47,180 bases of DNA. It comes from Lachnospiraceae bacterium. GTDB lineage: Bacteria; Bacillota; Clostridia; Lachnospirales; Lachnospiraceae. The notes under the pieces were generated by a model. It did not search any database. It was not told the origin of the DNA and saw only the letters and a program-made list of their open reading frames with translations. Positions 8,233 to 15,656 of the stretch are shown piece after piece; the first letter of the stretch is position 1, and the number at the start of each line of letters is the position of its first letter. The DNA lies in contig JAJQDT010000090.1 in NCBI GenBank assembly GCA_021202075.1, positions 1 to 47,180 of the forward strand, read 5' to 3'. The position numbers and the translations under genes are program-made.

Positions 8233-9597
8233 ATGGATTTGAAAGATGAATATGCACTGTCTTTTTATGAGCAGATCAGAACACTTGATGCACAACAGGG
8301 AATCAGCCTTGTCCGTCATACCGAGACCGGAGAATTTTTCGTCTGCAAGCATCTCGCTGCCAGTGACTGTGATGTAGCGGTATACAGGGCTTTACAGCAT
8401 AGCCGCCTTCCGGGGATTCCACTTATTTATGAGCTTGTAGAAGATGATGGTGAACTGATTATCATCGAAGAATTCTTTCAGGGGCAGCCCCTGCAGGAGC
8501 TTTTTCAGATCGAAGCCGCCCCGACCGATGCCGCCCCATCACGAAGCGATTTCATCAGCGGCTACAGGCTGCCCCTTGCCGGGCGGCCTCTCACACTACG
8601 TACGGAAACTCCGCCAAACGTCAATGATGATGTCCTCGTCAGTGAGGATGTCCTTCCAGGGCAAAGACCTTTTTCCGAGGACCAGGCAATTAATCTTGTT
8701 TTGCAGCTCGCCGGTGTTGTACAAAGCCTTCATCACATGAATCCGCCCATTATACATGGCAACCTTCTCCCTTCCAACGTAGTCGTTTCTCCGGACGGAG
8801 AATTGAAATTGTATGATTTCCGCGCAGCGAGATTTGCCGCGCAAGAGGCGGCTGTAAGTACAAATTTCAATCGGGAAGAGGATCGGCAGTGCAGACAGAC
8901 TAATCCGGATACAGCTACAGACATGGCTTCGGATAGTGCCTCCGTGCATAAGGACATCCAGGCCATTGGTGAAATACTCCGTTTCCTTCTGGCTAATATG
9001 TCACATTCAGAAAAAACGGTTGATAAAGAACTGGCTTCGATTGTCGCAAAATGTTCCGGGATGGACGAAGCTGGCCGCTATGAAGACATCTCAGAGCTGA
9101 TCGCAGACCTGCATGAGATCCCTCATAGAAACATTGAGCCAGATGATAATGGCAATAATACTGATAATGGCATTGGTAATAGTAATAGCAAAACCGCAGC
9201 TTTCAATAAAAGCAGCTCTTCCCATGAAAACGATTCTTCCCGTGCGGCCTCTGCTGACCCGGAGCAACCCTGGCGCCGTTTTCTTCCGCCGGGATTCCGC
9301 AGCGGAAAGCTTGTAAACATGGCTGCCGCGACTACGGTTTATGGCTTTCTGATCTTAATCCTGTATCTGGAAATACGCTACGGTTCAGACGATCCGGTCA
9401 TCTTCGGCACACTCATGATCTCGTTTCTTGTGATCATCCTGTTTACCGCGGACTATGTCGGCGTGCAGTCTCATTTGCCCCTTACCAGAAGCGACAAAAC
9501 TGCCGTAAGAGTTTTCGGTATTCTTCTCTACAATACTCTCATCCTGGTCGCGGCGATGGTAATTGCTGCGGCTTTATATACCGTCGTCCACACTTGA
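8233..9597 (+). CDS. Membrane pseudokinase, paralogue of upstream kinase
   Basis: A 454-residue kinase-fold protein colinear with its neighbour (YELVEDDGELIIIEEF, LHHMNPPIIHGN, LYDFRAARF). The catalytic-loop HRD is HGN near residue 172, so the catalytic Asp is missing; the DFG Asp is kept. The APE and following segment are shortened. Residues about 100-128 come from inserted palindromic DNA (8530-8615) in frame. A low-complexity Asn/Ser stretch (about 300-335) precedes the shared FLPPGFRSG module and C-terminal membrane segments (about 355-450). AAGGAG lies 10 nt before the ATG. It is likely a regulatory partner of the active kinase; residual activity cannot be excluded. Confidence 0.8.
   Translation: MDLKDEYALSFYEQIRTLDAQQGISLVRHTETGEFFVCKHLAASDCDVAVYRALQHSRLPGIPLIYELVEDDGELIIIEEFFQGQPLQELFQIEAAPTDAAPSRSDFISGYRLPLAGRPLTLRTETPPNVNDDVLVSEDVLPGQRPFSEDQAINLVLQLAGVVQSLHHMNPPIIHGNLLPSNVVVSPDGELKLYDFRAARFAAQEAAVSTNFNREEDRQCRQTNPDTATDMASDSASVHKDIQAIGEILRFLLANMSHSEKTVDKELASIVAKCSGMDEAGRYEDISELIADLHEIPHRNIEPDDNGNNTDNGIGNSNSKTAAFNKSSSSHENDSSRAASADPEQPWRRFLPPGFRSGKLVNMAAATTVYGFLILILYLEIRYGSDDPVIFGTLMISFLVIILFTADYVGVQSHLPLTRSDKTAVRVFGILLYNTLILVAAMVIAAALYTVVHT
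8530..8615 (+). repeat. Composite palindromic element inside pseudokinase, copy 2
   Basis: GCCGCCC (8530-8536) pairs with GGGCGGC (8581-8587), enclosing ATCACGAAGCGATTTCAT, the nested core. From about 8567 the sequence GCCCCTTGCCGGG..CGTACGG matches the minus strand of the hairpin repeat at 6580-6617. Both repeat types are thus joined inside an open reading frame. Confidence 0.75.
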
Positions 9598-9608
9598 TTT
9601 GCGTACCT

Positions 9609-10070
9609 TTATTCCTCATGCTTGCATTCCATAAGCGGCTCCATGTCATGCGCGGCCAGCAACTCATTCACACGGTCAATGTCGCTGATCCCCCGGTTAA
9701 GCGCGATCATAAGAACGGCGTCACGGGGAATGCGGGAATAAAGCTCCGACATTCCGTAAAGCTTCAGCGCCCGCTGCGTCTCTTTCAGATTAAATCTTCC
9801 GGCAAAGCAGAAGCGTAGAATATAATCACGCCGGACGGTATTTCTGGTCTGCCCGATCAGGCGGTATCCATACTGCTCCGGAATATACGCTCTCCGGAAA
9901 ACATCCTGCTGGGAGACCTTTTTTTCTTTAAACATCCGGCGCATATACGCGGCAAACGGCCGCTCCGGATCCGCCAGACTCTCCGCATGCGTTTCCAGAT
10001 AAGAATCAATATCCACCGGGCCTGCCTCCTGCAGAATCCGGTCCAGTCCGGTTGTCGAATCTTTAAACAC
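9609..10070 (-). CDS. HTH-like regulator associated with kinases
   Basis: A 153-residue soluble protein ending 12 bp from the convergent pseudokinase. Residues about 40-110 (YMRRMFKEKKVSQQDVFRRA, then YGYRLIGQTRN and RDYILRFCFAG) read as a divergent XRE-like helix-turn-helix, followed by LYSRIPRDAVLMIAL. From memory, this layout matches a Lachnospiraceae family often encoded beside Ser/Thr kinase genes. GTG at 10070 is chosen because GGGAGG lies 7 nt upstream; the in-frame ATG at 10085 overlaps that site. Confidence 0.6.
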   Translation of the reverse strand: MFKDSTTGLDRILQEAGPVDIDSYLETHAESLADPERPFAAYMRRMFKEKKVSQQDVFRRAYIPEQYGYRLIGQTRNTVRRDYILRFCFAGRFNLKETQRALKLYGMSELYSRIPRDAVLMIALNRGISDIDRVNELLAAHDMEPLMECKHEE

Positions 10071-10252
10071 TACAATTCCTCCCATTCCTGTTATCTGAGC
10101 CGGATTTAGATGCAGCCCGGCTATTGCCTGAAATTTTTTCCTGGAAATGACGGAGCCTTAAGTCCGTAATCTCAGGCACTCCAGGCAGCCATTTTACAAG
10201 GTTTCCGCGACCAATGATTTGAAAATTGACCTATGACCTTACTGAGCATCTT

Positions 10253-10609
10253 TCAATCTGAAGTACCTTCCGGATCTACAAACTCGTAAGTATCAATCGG
10301 AAGTTTCGCACCTCCCTTACGCAGCAATTCAAAATCATCAAATTGATCCATGCCATATTTCTGAAGGATTTTATCAATATCCCTTCTCTTCGGGTCCGGA
10401 AGACGGCTGGAAAATGTAGGAAACAGTTTTTTACTCGTATACACGGTATCTGTCGGAAAAGCTTTCAGTTCCAGATAACCATCCTTTTTTGCCAGATCAT
10501 AGTCTCCGCAATATTGAAACTCATATTGATTTCCTCTGGTCAGTTTCCCTACAATATAACTTCTTCTTGATCTGGGGTTTTTCCACTTCAAATATAAAGT
10601 ATTACTCAT
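10253..10609 (-). CDS. HipS-like partner of HipA-family kinase
   Basis: A 118-residue protein starting YLKWKNPRSRRSYIVGKL, with FPTDTVYTSKKLFPTFSSRLP in the middle; this resembles the separate N-subdomain-1 (HipS) of tripartite HipBST systems, where it is the antitoxin. Its ATG overlaps the stop of the kinase gene by 4 bp (ATGA) with AGGAGG inside the kinase's last codons, so translation is coupled. No HipB-type repressor is fused or adjacent; the HTH-like gene at 9609 is the nearest candidate. Confidence 0.65.
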   Translation of the reverse strand: MSNTLYLKWKNPRSRRSYIVGKLTRGNQYEFQYCGDYDLAKKDGYLELKAFPTDTVYTSKKLFPTFSSRLPDPKRRDIDKILQKYGMDQFDDFELLRKGGAKLPIDTYEFVDPEGTSD

Positions 10610-11520
10610 TGATTGCCTCCTGATTCTTTCAACATCTTTAATTTCGACTTCAGGAAATTACGAATAAGCAAATTCCTTTTTAATGACAATAATTCAGTAG
10701 AGTATTGATCCATAAGTAAATCTATTTTCTCATCTGTTAATGCTTCACCAAATCTTTCCAAAATCTTATATGTTTCATCCGGATACCTGCCTAACAGGTA
10801 ATACACCATATCTTTATGTGTTGGTTGCTTCTTCTCATTGCAGTTTATTCTGACAACCGTTCTTGATTTCGAATCAACCAAGGCCTTAAACGGTCCCGGG
10901 TCTTTGCCAAATAATTTATCCAGATAGGCATCATTCACATAACAGCACAATGACGATCCATTATCATATAGTGGGCACCGCCGACGTTTAGTCAATGTTT
11001 CATATGAACCTGAATACTCTTCCAAGATTCCCCAATTATTTTGGTGCCGATCAGAATTTCCGATTAGCGCATCAAATATCAGCATCTCTATCCATTCTTG
11101 CGGACTAAGTAAATCCTTCGTTGGCTCTATAATCATATCGACACAATAATACTTCCCGGTTTCTTCATCAATCATACTATTTTCATTGTACTGAGGAAAC
11201 TTTCTGTTGATAAATCCAATTCCTTCCGTAAGTGTTTCCGATTGTCTTCTGGCAAGATAGCTCATACTGCCTATTCTGCCATTTCGAATTCCAATATCAA
11301 CCTTTGCTGTCTCAACGCCAAGAATTGTGCCAAGCTGTGCAGCAATATGCTCTGAAATGTGCTCAGTTGTCTCATGTCCTGTAGCCGGATCAATTTTTGG
11401 ATATTTGAACAATCCTATCCGTTCCATTCCAAGGCAGATCCATTCTTTCTCGCTTCGCCCGCTTCCTTCATAAGCTCCATGGTATGTCTCCCATGCGCTA
11501 AAATCTTTAAGCTCAAACAC
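10606..11520 (-). CDS. HipT/HipA-like Ser/Thr kinase
   Basis: A 304-residue HipA-fold kinase lacking the N-terminal subdomain found in full HipA (about 440 residues). The catalytic loop IGNSDRHQNNWG is near residue 152-163, and the metal-binding DNGSSL near 187. An early EGSGRSEKEW segment may be the Gly/Ser loop carrying autophosphorylation serines; LFKYPK supplies the likely ATP-binding Lys. The start is GTG at 11520 with GAGGTGG upstream. HipA-family toxins phosphorylate tRNA synthetases and arrest growth; whether that is the target here is inference. It is followed by the HipS-like gene. Confidence 0.75.
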   Translation of the reverse strand: MFELKDFSAWETYHGAYEGSGRSEKEWICLGMERIGLFKYPKIDPATGHETTEHISEHIAAQLGTILGVETAKVDIGIRNGRIGSMSYLARRQSETLTEGIGFINRKFPQYNENSMIDEETGKYYCVDMIIEPTKDLLSPQEWIEMLIFDALIGNSDRHQNNWGILEEYSGSYETLTKRRRCPLYDNGSSLCCYVNDAYLDKLFGKDPGPFKALVDSKSRTVVRINCNEKKQPTHKDMVYYLLGRYPDETYKILERFGEALTDEKIDLLMDQYSTELLSLKRNLLIRNFLKSKLKMLKESGGNQ

Positions 11521-11546
11521 AGTTCAGACCACCTCTTTCTCACCAC

Positions 11547-11800
11547 ATGCTAAGCTTTCGCCGCATCATACATTTTCTGTTTTTTCTCACTATATTTTGG
11601 ATTCATGACACCCATAATCGTTTCAACGATATCCTCGATACTCTGTCCGGAGTACTATTCTTCAATTTCCCCATCCAGAGAAATCAGCTGTCCATCATCC
11701 AATACCTGAATAAGAGTCAGAGAACGACTGGCACAAATAACATTTATTGTCCCCCATATCTCAGGTCATCACATCTATCAAAACTTTATCTCCAAGAATT
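11547..11800 (-). pseudogene. Decayed coding remnant
   Basis: The minus strand carries short in-frame pieces such as VLDDGQLISLDGEIEE, a stop, then YSGQSIEDIVETIMGVMNP, which read like protein sequence interrupted by a stop. No family recognised. It lies between the hip-like kinase and the AAA-ATPase pseudogene. Confidence 0.35.
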
Positions 11801-11804
11801 TTTT

Positions 11805-12515
11805 TCACTCCGATTCCCTTCTCTTATCCAAAAGAATCCTATTGTATAATCGGGTTTCAAAAATGCGATTTGCGATCTGAACCGAGGAATCCTGAACCTT
11901 CAGAAAGCCTAACACAAAAGCATTTTTTATCACTTTATCATCCGGATTATATAAAATCTTTTCTTCCTGAAACAACATGCGTGAGATTATCAGATTCAGT
12001 TCCGGATAATCATACAACTCATTCATCAGCGATTCAAAAAGTGGGCTATTAGCCTTATGGTCTTCCTCCGGTCTGATTTTTCTTTTAATTTCTTGTCCGT
12101 AATCGAAGATTTCGGACGTAGGCCACGCCATCGCACTTTGTGCGATTCTGCATGGCACGGCTCCCCATTCGCGGGCATCATATACTCCCGCCAGAATCAC
12201 GGACTGAAATGTGGTCGTTTTTCTTCTTTATCAAATAGTAAGCCCGAAGCTGTGCGAGGAAATCCAAAAACACCTGATTGTTGCTGGCAGAATCTACCTC
12301 GTCAATCATCAGAACAATTTTCTTTTCCGACTCCATGCACAGTTTTTCCAGTGTTCTGAATAAAACGGATAATGTCATCTCAGGTGCATATCCCTGTGAA
12401 TAAGATTCCATCTCCGACTTCACCTGCATCGGCACAGAGCCAGCCGCCCTGTCAAATCCACCATATAATTATAGTCTGGGTCACAATCGCCTTCTGTGTT
12501 AAATGTCCTCGCCAT
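11805..12515 (-). pseudogene. Degraded AAA-ATPase gene
   Basis: A start-like MARTFNTEG..YMVDLTGRL begins at 12515, but the P-loop region after it is deleted. The frame resumes with EKKIVLMIDEVDSAS (Walker B) and FLDFLAQLRAYY, shifts frame near 12210 before FQSVILAGVYD, is then interrupted by a palindromic element (12121-12161), and continues with KRKIRPEEDHK before another deletion. The family is the Clostridial AAA-ATPase group related to DUF1703 proteins. Non-functional. Confidence 0.7.
12121..12161 (+). repeat. Nested palindromic element, copy 3
   Basis: GGCCACGCC..GGCACGGC arms enclose ATCGCACTTTGTGCGAT, then TCTGCAT before the right arm, matching the core of copies 1, 2 and 4. It lies inside the AAA-ATPase pseudogene between the codons for AGVYD and KRKIRPEE and keeps the reading frame open. 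Confidence 0.75.
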
Positions 12516-12521
12516 ATACCC

Positions 12522-12859
12522 TTACTCCACTTCTTCATTGGTTTGTTGATCTTCCGCTTTCAAAATCAGCACTTCTTTCCCGCGAAACGCAAATCCATAC
12601 TTTTGAACTGTTCGGATGCCTCTGGCTTTCAGATCGACTTCGTATCTCATAGTCTCAATTTGCTCCTGAGCCCGCTTAGCGGTCTATCCAAGGTATCTTC
12701 TTTTTTCGGGTCAAATACCTTAAATTCAATGATGATGCCATCTGTCCTTCCATCACGCGGTTCAATACAGACATTGTAACGGCCAAATCCGCAGAGCCGC
12801 CCTGCGCGAAGCGCATCGGAACAGGCCGCGCGGCCTTTTGCTTTTATTATATCATCCAA
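12522..12859 (-). pseudogene. C-terminal DUF1703 nuclease fragment
   Basis: The minus strand encodes CGFGRYNVCIEPRDGRTDG, IIIEFKVFDP and, after a frameshift near 12660, KYGFAFRGKEVLIL, the same PD-(D/E)XK nuclease tail as the intact protein at 20910-22586. Everything upstream of the GFGRY motif is lost; a palindrome (12796-12834) sits at the break. Stop codon at 12522. Confidence 0.75.
12796..12834. repeat. Related palindromic element at gene break
   Basis: GCCGCCC and GGCCGCGCGGC flank an inner hairpin TGCGC-GAA-GCGCA. The architecture matches the nested palindromes but the core sequence is divergent. A TGATATAATA box lies directly beside it on the minus strand (about 12845-12855). Confidence 0.5.
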
Positions 12860-13058
12860 AGATTCTTTAGCAAGCGGATTATTCCATGTTTTTGCTTTCC
12901 TGCAAAAATGTTAGCATACAGAAACATACCCCTCGTTTTATTCTGATTTCTGCCTCCCGCTCCAACTTATAGTCCGTCGCAATCTATTCCTATTCAAGCG
13001 CAAAAAACTCAACTCTTCCTCTCACCAGACGATATCCAAAATGCCAAAAATACTGAAA

Positions 13059-13095
13059 AAGCCATTACGTCCGATGTGTTCGAATGTAATGGCTT
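13059..13095 (-). terminator. Terminator of tRNA-Gln
   Basis: A 10-bp perfect stem (AAGCCATTAC with GTAATGGCTT) is followed on the minus strand by TTTTTC, a standard intrinsic terminator directly after the tRNA. Confidence 0.8.
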
Positions 13096-13098
13096 AAC

Positions 13099-13170
13099 CA
13101 GGGCTACCAGGATTCGAACCTGGAAATGACGGAGTCAGAGTCCGTTGCCTTACCATTTGGCGATAGCCCT
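13099..13170 (-). tRNA. tRNA-Gln(CTG)
   Basis: A 72-nt cloverleaf with acceptor AGGGCTA/TAGCCCT, anticodon loop CTCTGAC (anticodon CTG) and T-arm CCAGGTTCGAATCCTGG. CCA is not encoded. Confidence 0.95.
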
Positions 13171-13243
13171 ATCTGTTATAAAATTGTCGCTCTGTTTCGG
13201 GCAGCCCGCTATGTTTTGCCGCTGTTCCTCACAGGCAGAAGCT

Positions 13244-13272
13244 ATTATAACGTAAGATTTTGTGGAATGCAA
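13244..13272 (-). promoter_or_regulatory. Promoter of tRNA-Gln
   Basis: On the minus strand TTGCAT (13272-13267) and TATAAT (13249-13244) are 17 bp apart, about 70 nt before the tRNA 5' end. Confidence 0.65.
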
Positions 13273-13409
13273 GTCTTTTTTTCATTTTCTTTCAATTTTT
13301 CCGCATTTTTATCTTCCGTTTCCACTGAAATGTGATAGAATAGAAGCCGCGCAATTATAAATCGGTACCATGTAATCCTAAGACTCACACATTTAAAGGA
13401 GTGTTTCCC

Positions 13410-14876
13410 ATGAGTACACTGAACCTGACCCTGCTGACCGATCTGTATGAGCTGACGATGATGCAGGGCTATTTTGAAACTAATTCCAATGAAACTGTTA
13501 TCTTTGACGCCTTTTACCGGAACAACCCGTGCGGCAACGGCTACGCGATCGCGGCTGGGCTTGACCAGGTCATTGACTATATCAACAATCTGCGTTTTTC
13601 ACCGGAGGATATTGAGTACCTGAGAAGCCTCGGCATTTTCCACGAGCCGTTCCTGGAGTACCTGAAGGACTTCCGGTTTGAGGGCGACATTTACGCGATT
13701 CCGGAGGGGTCGGTGATGTTCCCACATGAGCCGATGCTGAAGGTGATCGCGCCGATTATGCAGGCACAGCTGGTCGAGACGGCAATTCTGACGATTCTGA
13801 ACCATCAGAGCCTGATTGCGACGAAGTCCGCCCGTGTGGTGCAGGCCGCGCGCGGCGACGGGATTATGGAGTTCGGGCTGCGGCGCGCGCAGGGCCCGGA
13901 TGCCGGTGTGTACGGCGCGCGGGCAGCGATGATCGCGGGCTGTGTCGGCACCTCGAATGTCCTCGCCGGGCAGATGTTTGACGTTCCGGTCAAGGGTACG
14001 CATGCGCACAGCTGGATTATGAGCTTCCCGGATGAATACACCGCGTTCAAGCGCTATTCTGAGCTGTATCCGAACGCCTGCCTGCTGCTGGTAGATACGT
14101 ATGACACGCTGCGCTCCGGTGTGCCGAATGCCATCCGCGTGTTCCGCGAGATGCGCGAAGCCGGTCAGGAGCTAAAGGGCTACGGAATCCGTCTTGACAG
14201 CGGCGATCTGGCCTATATGTCCAAAAAGGCGCGCGCGATGCTTGACGAAGCCGGATTTGAGGATGCGATTATCTCCGCCTCGAGCGATCTTGACGAAAAC
14301 CTGATTGCCAGCCTGAAAACGCAGGGCGCGGCCATCACCTCCTGGGGCGTCGGTACGAATATGATCACCTCAAAGGACTGTCCCGCGTTCGGCGGTGTAT
14401 ACAAGCTGGCCGCTGTCCTCGATGATTCGACCGGGAAATTTATTCCGAAAATCAAGCTGTCCGAGAATACCGATAAAATCACCAACCCGGGCAATAAGAA
14501 AATTCTCCGGATTTACGATAAGGCCAGCGGAAAAATCCGTGCCGACCTGATCTGCCTCGAGGATGAGGACTACGATCCGGCGAAAGACCTGATTATCTTT
14601 GATCCGATCGAAACCTGGAAGAAGACAAAAATCAAGGGCGGATCCTACGAGCTGCGTGAGCTGCTTGTGCAGGTCTTCCGCAAAGGAGAATGTGTCTACA
14701 CCTCACCGTCTGTCATGGACATCCGCGATTACTGCGAGCAGGAGAAAAATACCCTGTGGCCGGAGACGCGGCGTCTGACGAACCCGCACGACGTCTATGT
14801 AGATCTTTCGGACAAGCTCTACGCGATTAAGAGCGAGCTGCTCAACCAGATGGGGAAGGCATCGCTGGCAAATTAA
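13410..14876 (+). CDS. pncB: Nicotinate phosphoribosyltransferase
   Basis: A 488-residue enzyme that converts nicotinate and PRPP to nicotinate mononucleotide in the Preiss-Handler NAD salvage pathway, in the cytoplasm. Family signatures visible are LTDLYELTMMQGYF at the N-terminus, MEFGLRRAQGPDAG near residue 155, GTHAHSWIM near 200 and RLDSGDLAY near 265. Full length for the family. The start is the ATG at 13410 with AAAGGAG upstream; the frame opens at a GTG 9 nt earlier. A TGTGATAGAAT box at 13332-13341 is the likely -10 region, joined to a GCCGCGCAA repeat. It is a monocistronic core gene with higher GC than the neighbouring pseudogenes. Confidence 0.95.
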   Translation: MSTLNLTLLTDLYELTMMQGYFETNSNETVIFDAFYRNNPCGNGYAIAAGLDQVIDYINNLRFSPEDIEYLRSLGIFHEPFLEYLKDFRFEGDIYAIPEGSVMFPHEPMLKVIAPIMQAQLVETAILTILNHQSLIATKSARVVQAARGDGIMEFGLRRAQGPDAGVYGARAAMIAGCVGTSNVLAGQMFDVPVKGTHAHSWIMSFPDEYTAFKRYSELYPNACLLLVDTYDTLRSGVPNAIRVFREMREAGQELKGYGIRLDSGDLAYMSKKARAMLDEAGFEDAIISASSDLDENLIASLKTQGAAITSWGVGTNMITSKDCPAFGGVYKLAAVLDDSTGKFIPKIKLSENTDKITNPGNKKILRIYDKASGKIRADLICLEDEDYDPAKDLIIFDPIETWKKTKIKGGSYELRELLVQVFRKGECVYTSPSVMDIRDYCEQEKNTLWPETRRLTNPHDVYVDLSDKLYAIKSELLNQMGKASLAN

Positions 14877-14913
14877 AACACTGATTATTCCTGCATTTTA
14901 TTCTGCGCTAATT

Positions 14914-15128
14914 CTAAGGAGCTGTCACGAAATTACCTGGGCATCTTGCACCGCCTAATACGCGAATCGCAACCGATAAAATCCTCGGCGCTCTACGCTC
15001 CGCTCCGGTCGGCGCTAAACGAACGTTCACTGGACGTTCAGCGCCCCGCTACGCCTACGTTTTTATCGGCTGTGCTTCACGTATTAGGCGGCACAATCTG
15101 CTCAGGTTATTCCGTGCCAGTTCCTAAG
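14914..15128. mobile_element. 215-bp near-palindromic inverted-repeat element
   Basis: Two arms of about 68 bp (14914 to about 14981, and about 15061-15128) are imperfect reverse complements; for example CCGCCTAATACG on the left matches CGTATTAGGCGG on the right. The centre has nested hairpins (GGCGCT..AGCGCC around GAACGT..ACGTTC). No protein is encoded. It looks like a non-autonomous MITE-like element or a large structured RNA just downstream of pncB. Confidence 0.75.
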
Positions 15129-15159
15129 CGACTGCACATGGCTGATTCGGCCCGACCCT

Positions 15160-15216
15160 AACCAGGACAGGCCGGAACCAAAATTTTGCCATTTTGTGCA
15201 AAAAATCGTTCTTATG
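15160..15216. repeat. Dispersed 57-bp repeat, copy A
   Basis: About 79% identical to 23599-23655, sharing GGAACCAAAATTT and GTTCTTA blocks. Here it directly follows the 215-bp inverted repeat; there it abuts the broken end of a pseudogene. Confidence 0.6.
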
Positions 15217-15346
15217 CACCTGACAGCACAAGGCGATAAGGATCTGTTCCGAAATAACTTATGCTTCTTGCCTGCAAATACATTGCGCTCAGTGTCAGCT
15301 AAAGCAACAGTGAGCAGCAAAACAAACAGTATATTGCAAAACAACA

Positions 15347-15399
15347 ACACCCGCCATCGAGTACAGATATTTCTTTTGTCTGTAATCAATGGCGGGTGT
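15347..15399 (-). terminator. Long terminator of galactanase gene
   Basis: An 11-bp stem ACACCCGCCAT/ATGGCGGGTGT with a second inner stem TACAGA/TCTGTA; on the minus strand it is followed by a T-rich tract (TGTTGTTTT). It lies 258 bp past the galactanase stop, beyond a tandem-repeat tract. Confidence 0.7.
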
Positions 15400-15430
15400 G
15401 TTCATTCCGTATTATTGTTTTTCACGACTG

Positions 15431-15640
15431 CTGCTCTTGGTTATTGCTTTTGGTTACGGTTTCCGATTACTGCTTTTGGTTGCTGCTTCCGATTACTGCT
15501 TTTAATTACTGCTTTTGATGACCGTTTTCGATCACTGCTTTCGATTGCGCTTTTTGGTAACAGGGTATACTTCTGGTTGCGTTTTTTGGTTACTGCTTTC
15601 GGTTGCGTTTTCGGTTACTGTTTTCGGTTGCCATTGTTTC
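15431..15640. repeat. Degenerate 12-13-bp tandem repeat tract
   Basis: About 15 diverged units of the type GATTACTGCTTTT / GGTTACTGCTTTC run between the GH53 stop codon and its terminator, so they form the 3' UTR of that mRNA. Frames across it are not credible genes. Confidence 0.7.
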
Positions 15641-15656
15641 CAGCATATTCACCGCA

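Noticed and set aside
8596..8949. 117-codon minus-strand frame inside the pseudokinase
   Set aside because: Antisense shadow; no ribosome site or recognisable sequence.
10140..10175. tRNA-Gln-like segment (16-nt exact match to the anticodon arm region of the tRNA at 13099)
   Set aside because: T-arm and acceptor are missing and the flanks do not match, so it is neither a tRNA nor a credible attachment repeat; chance or a distant remnant.
15431..15640. CRISPR-like array
   Set aside because: Units of 12-13 bp are contiguous without unique spacers and no cas genes are present; no CRISPR array was seen anywhere in the window.
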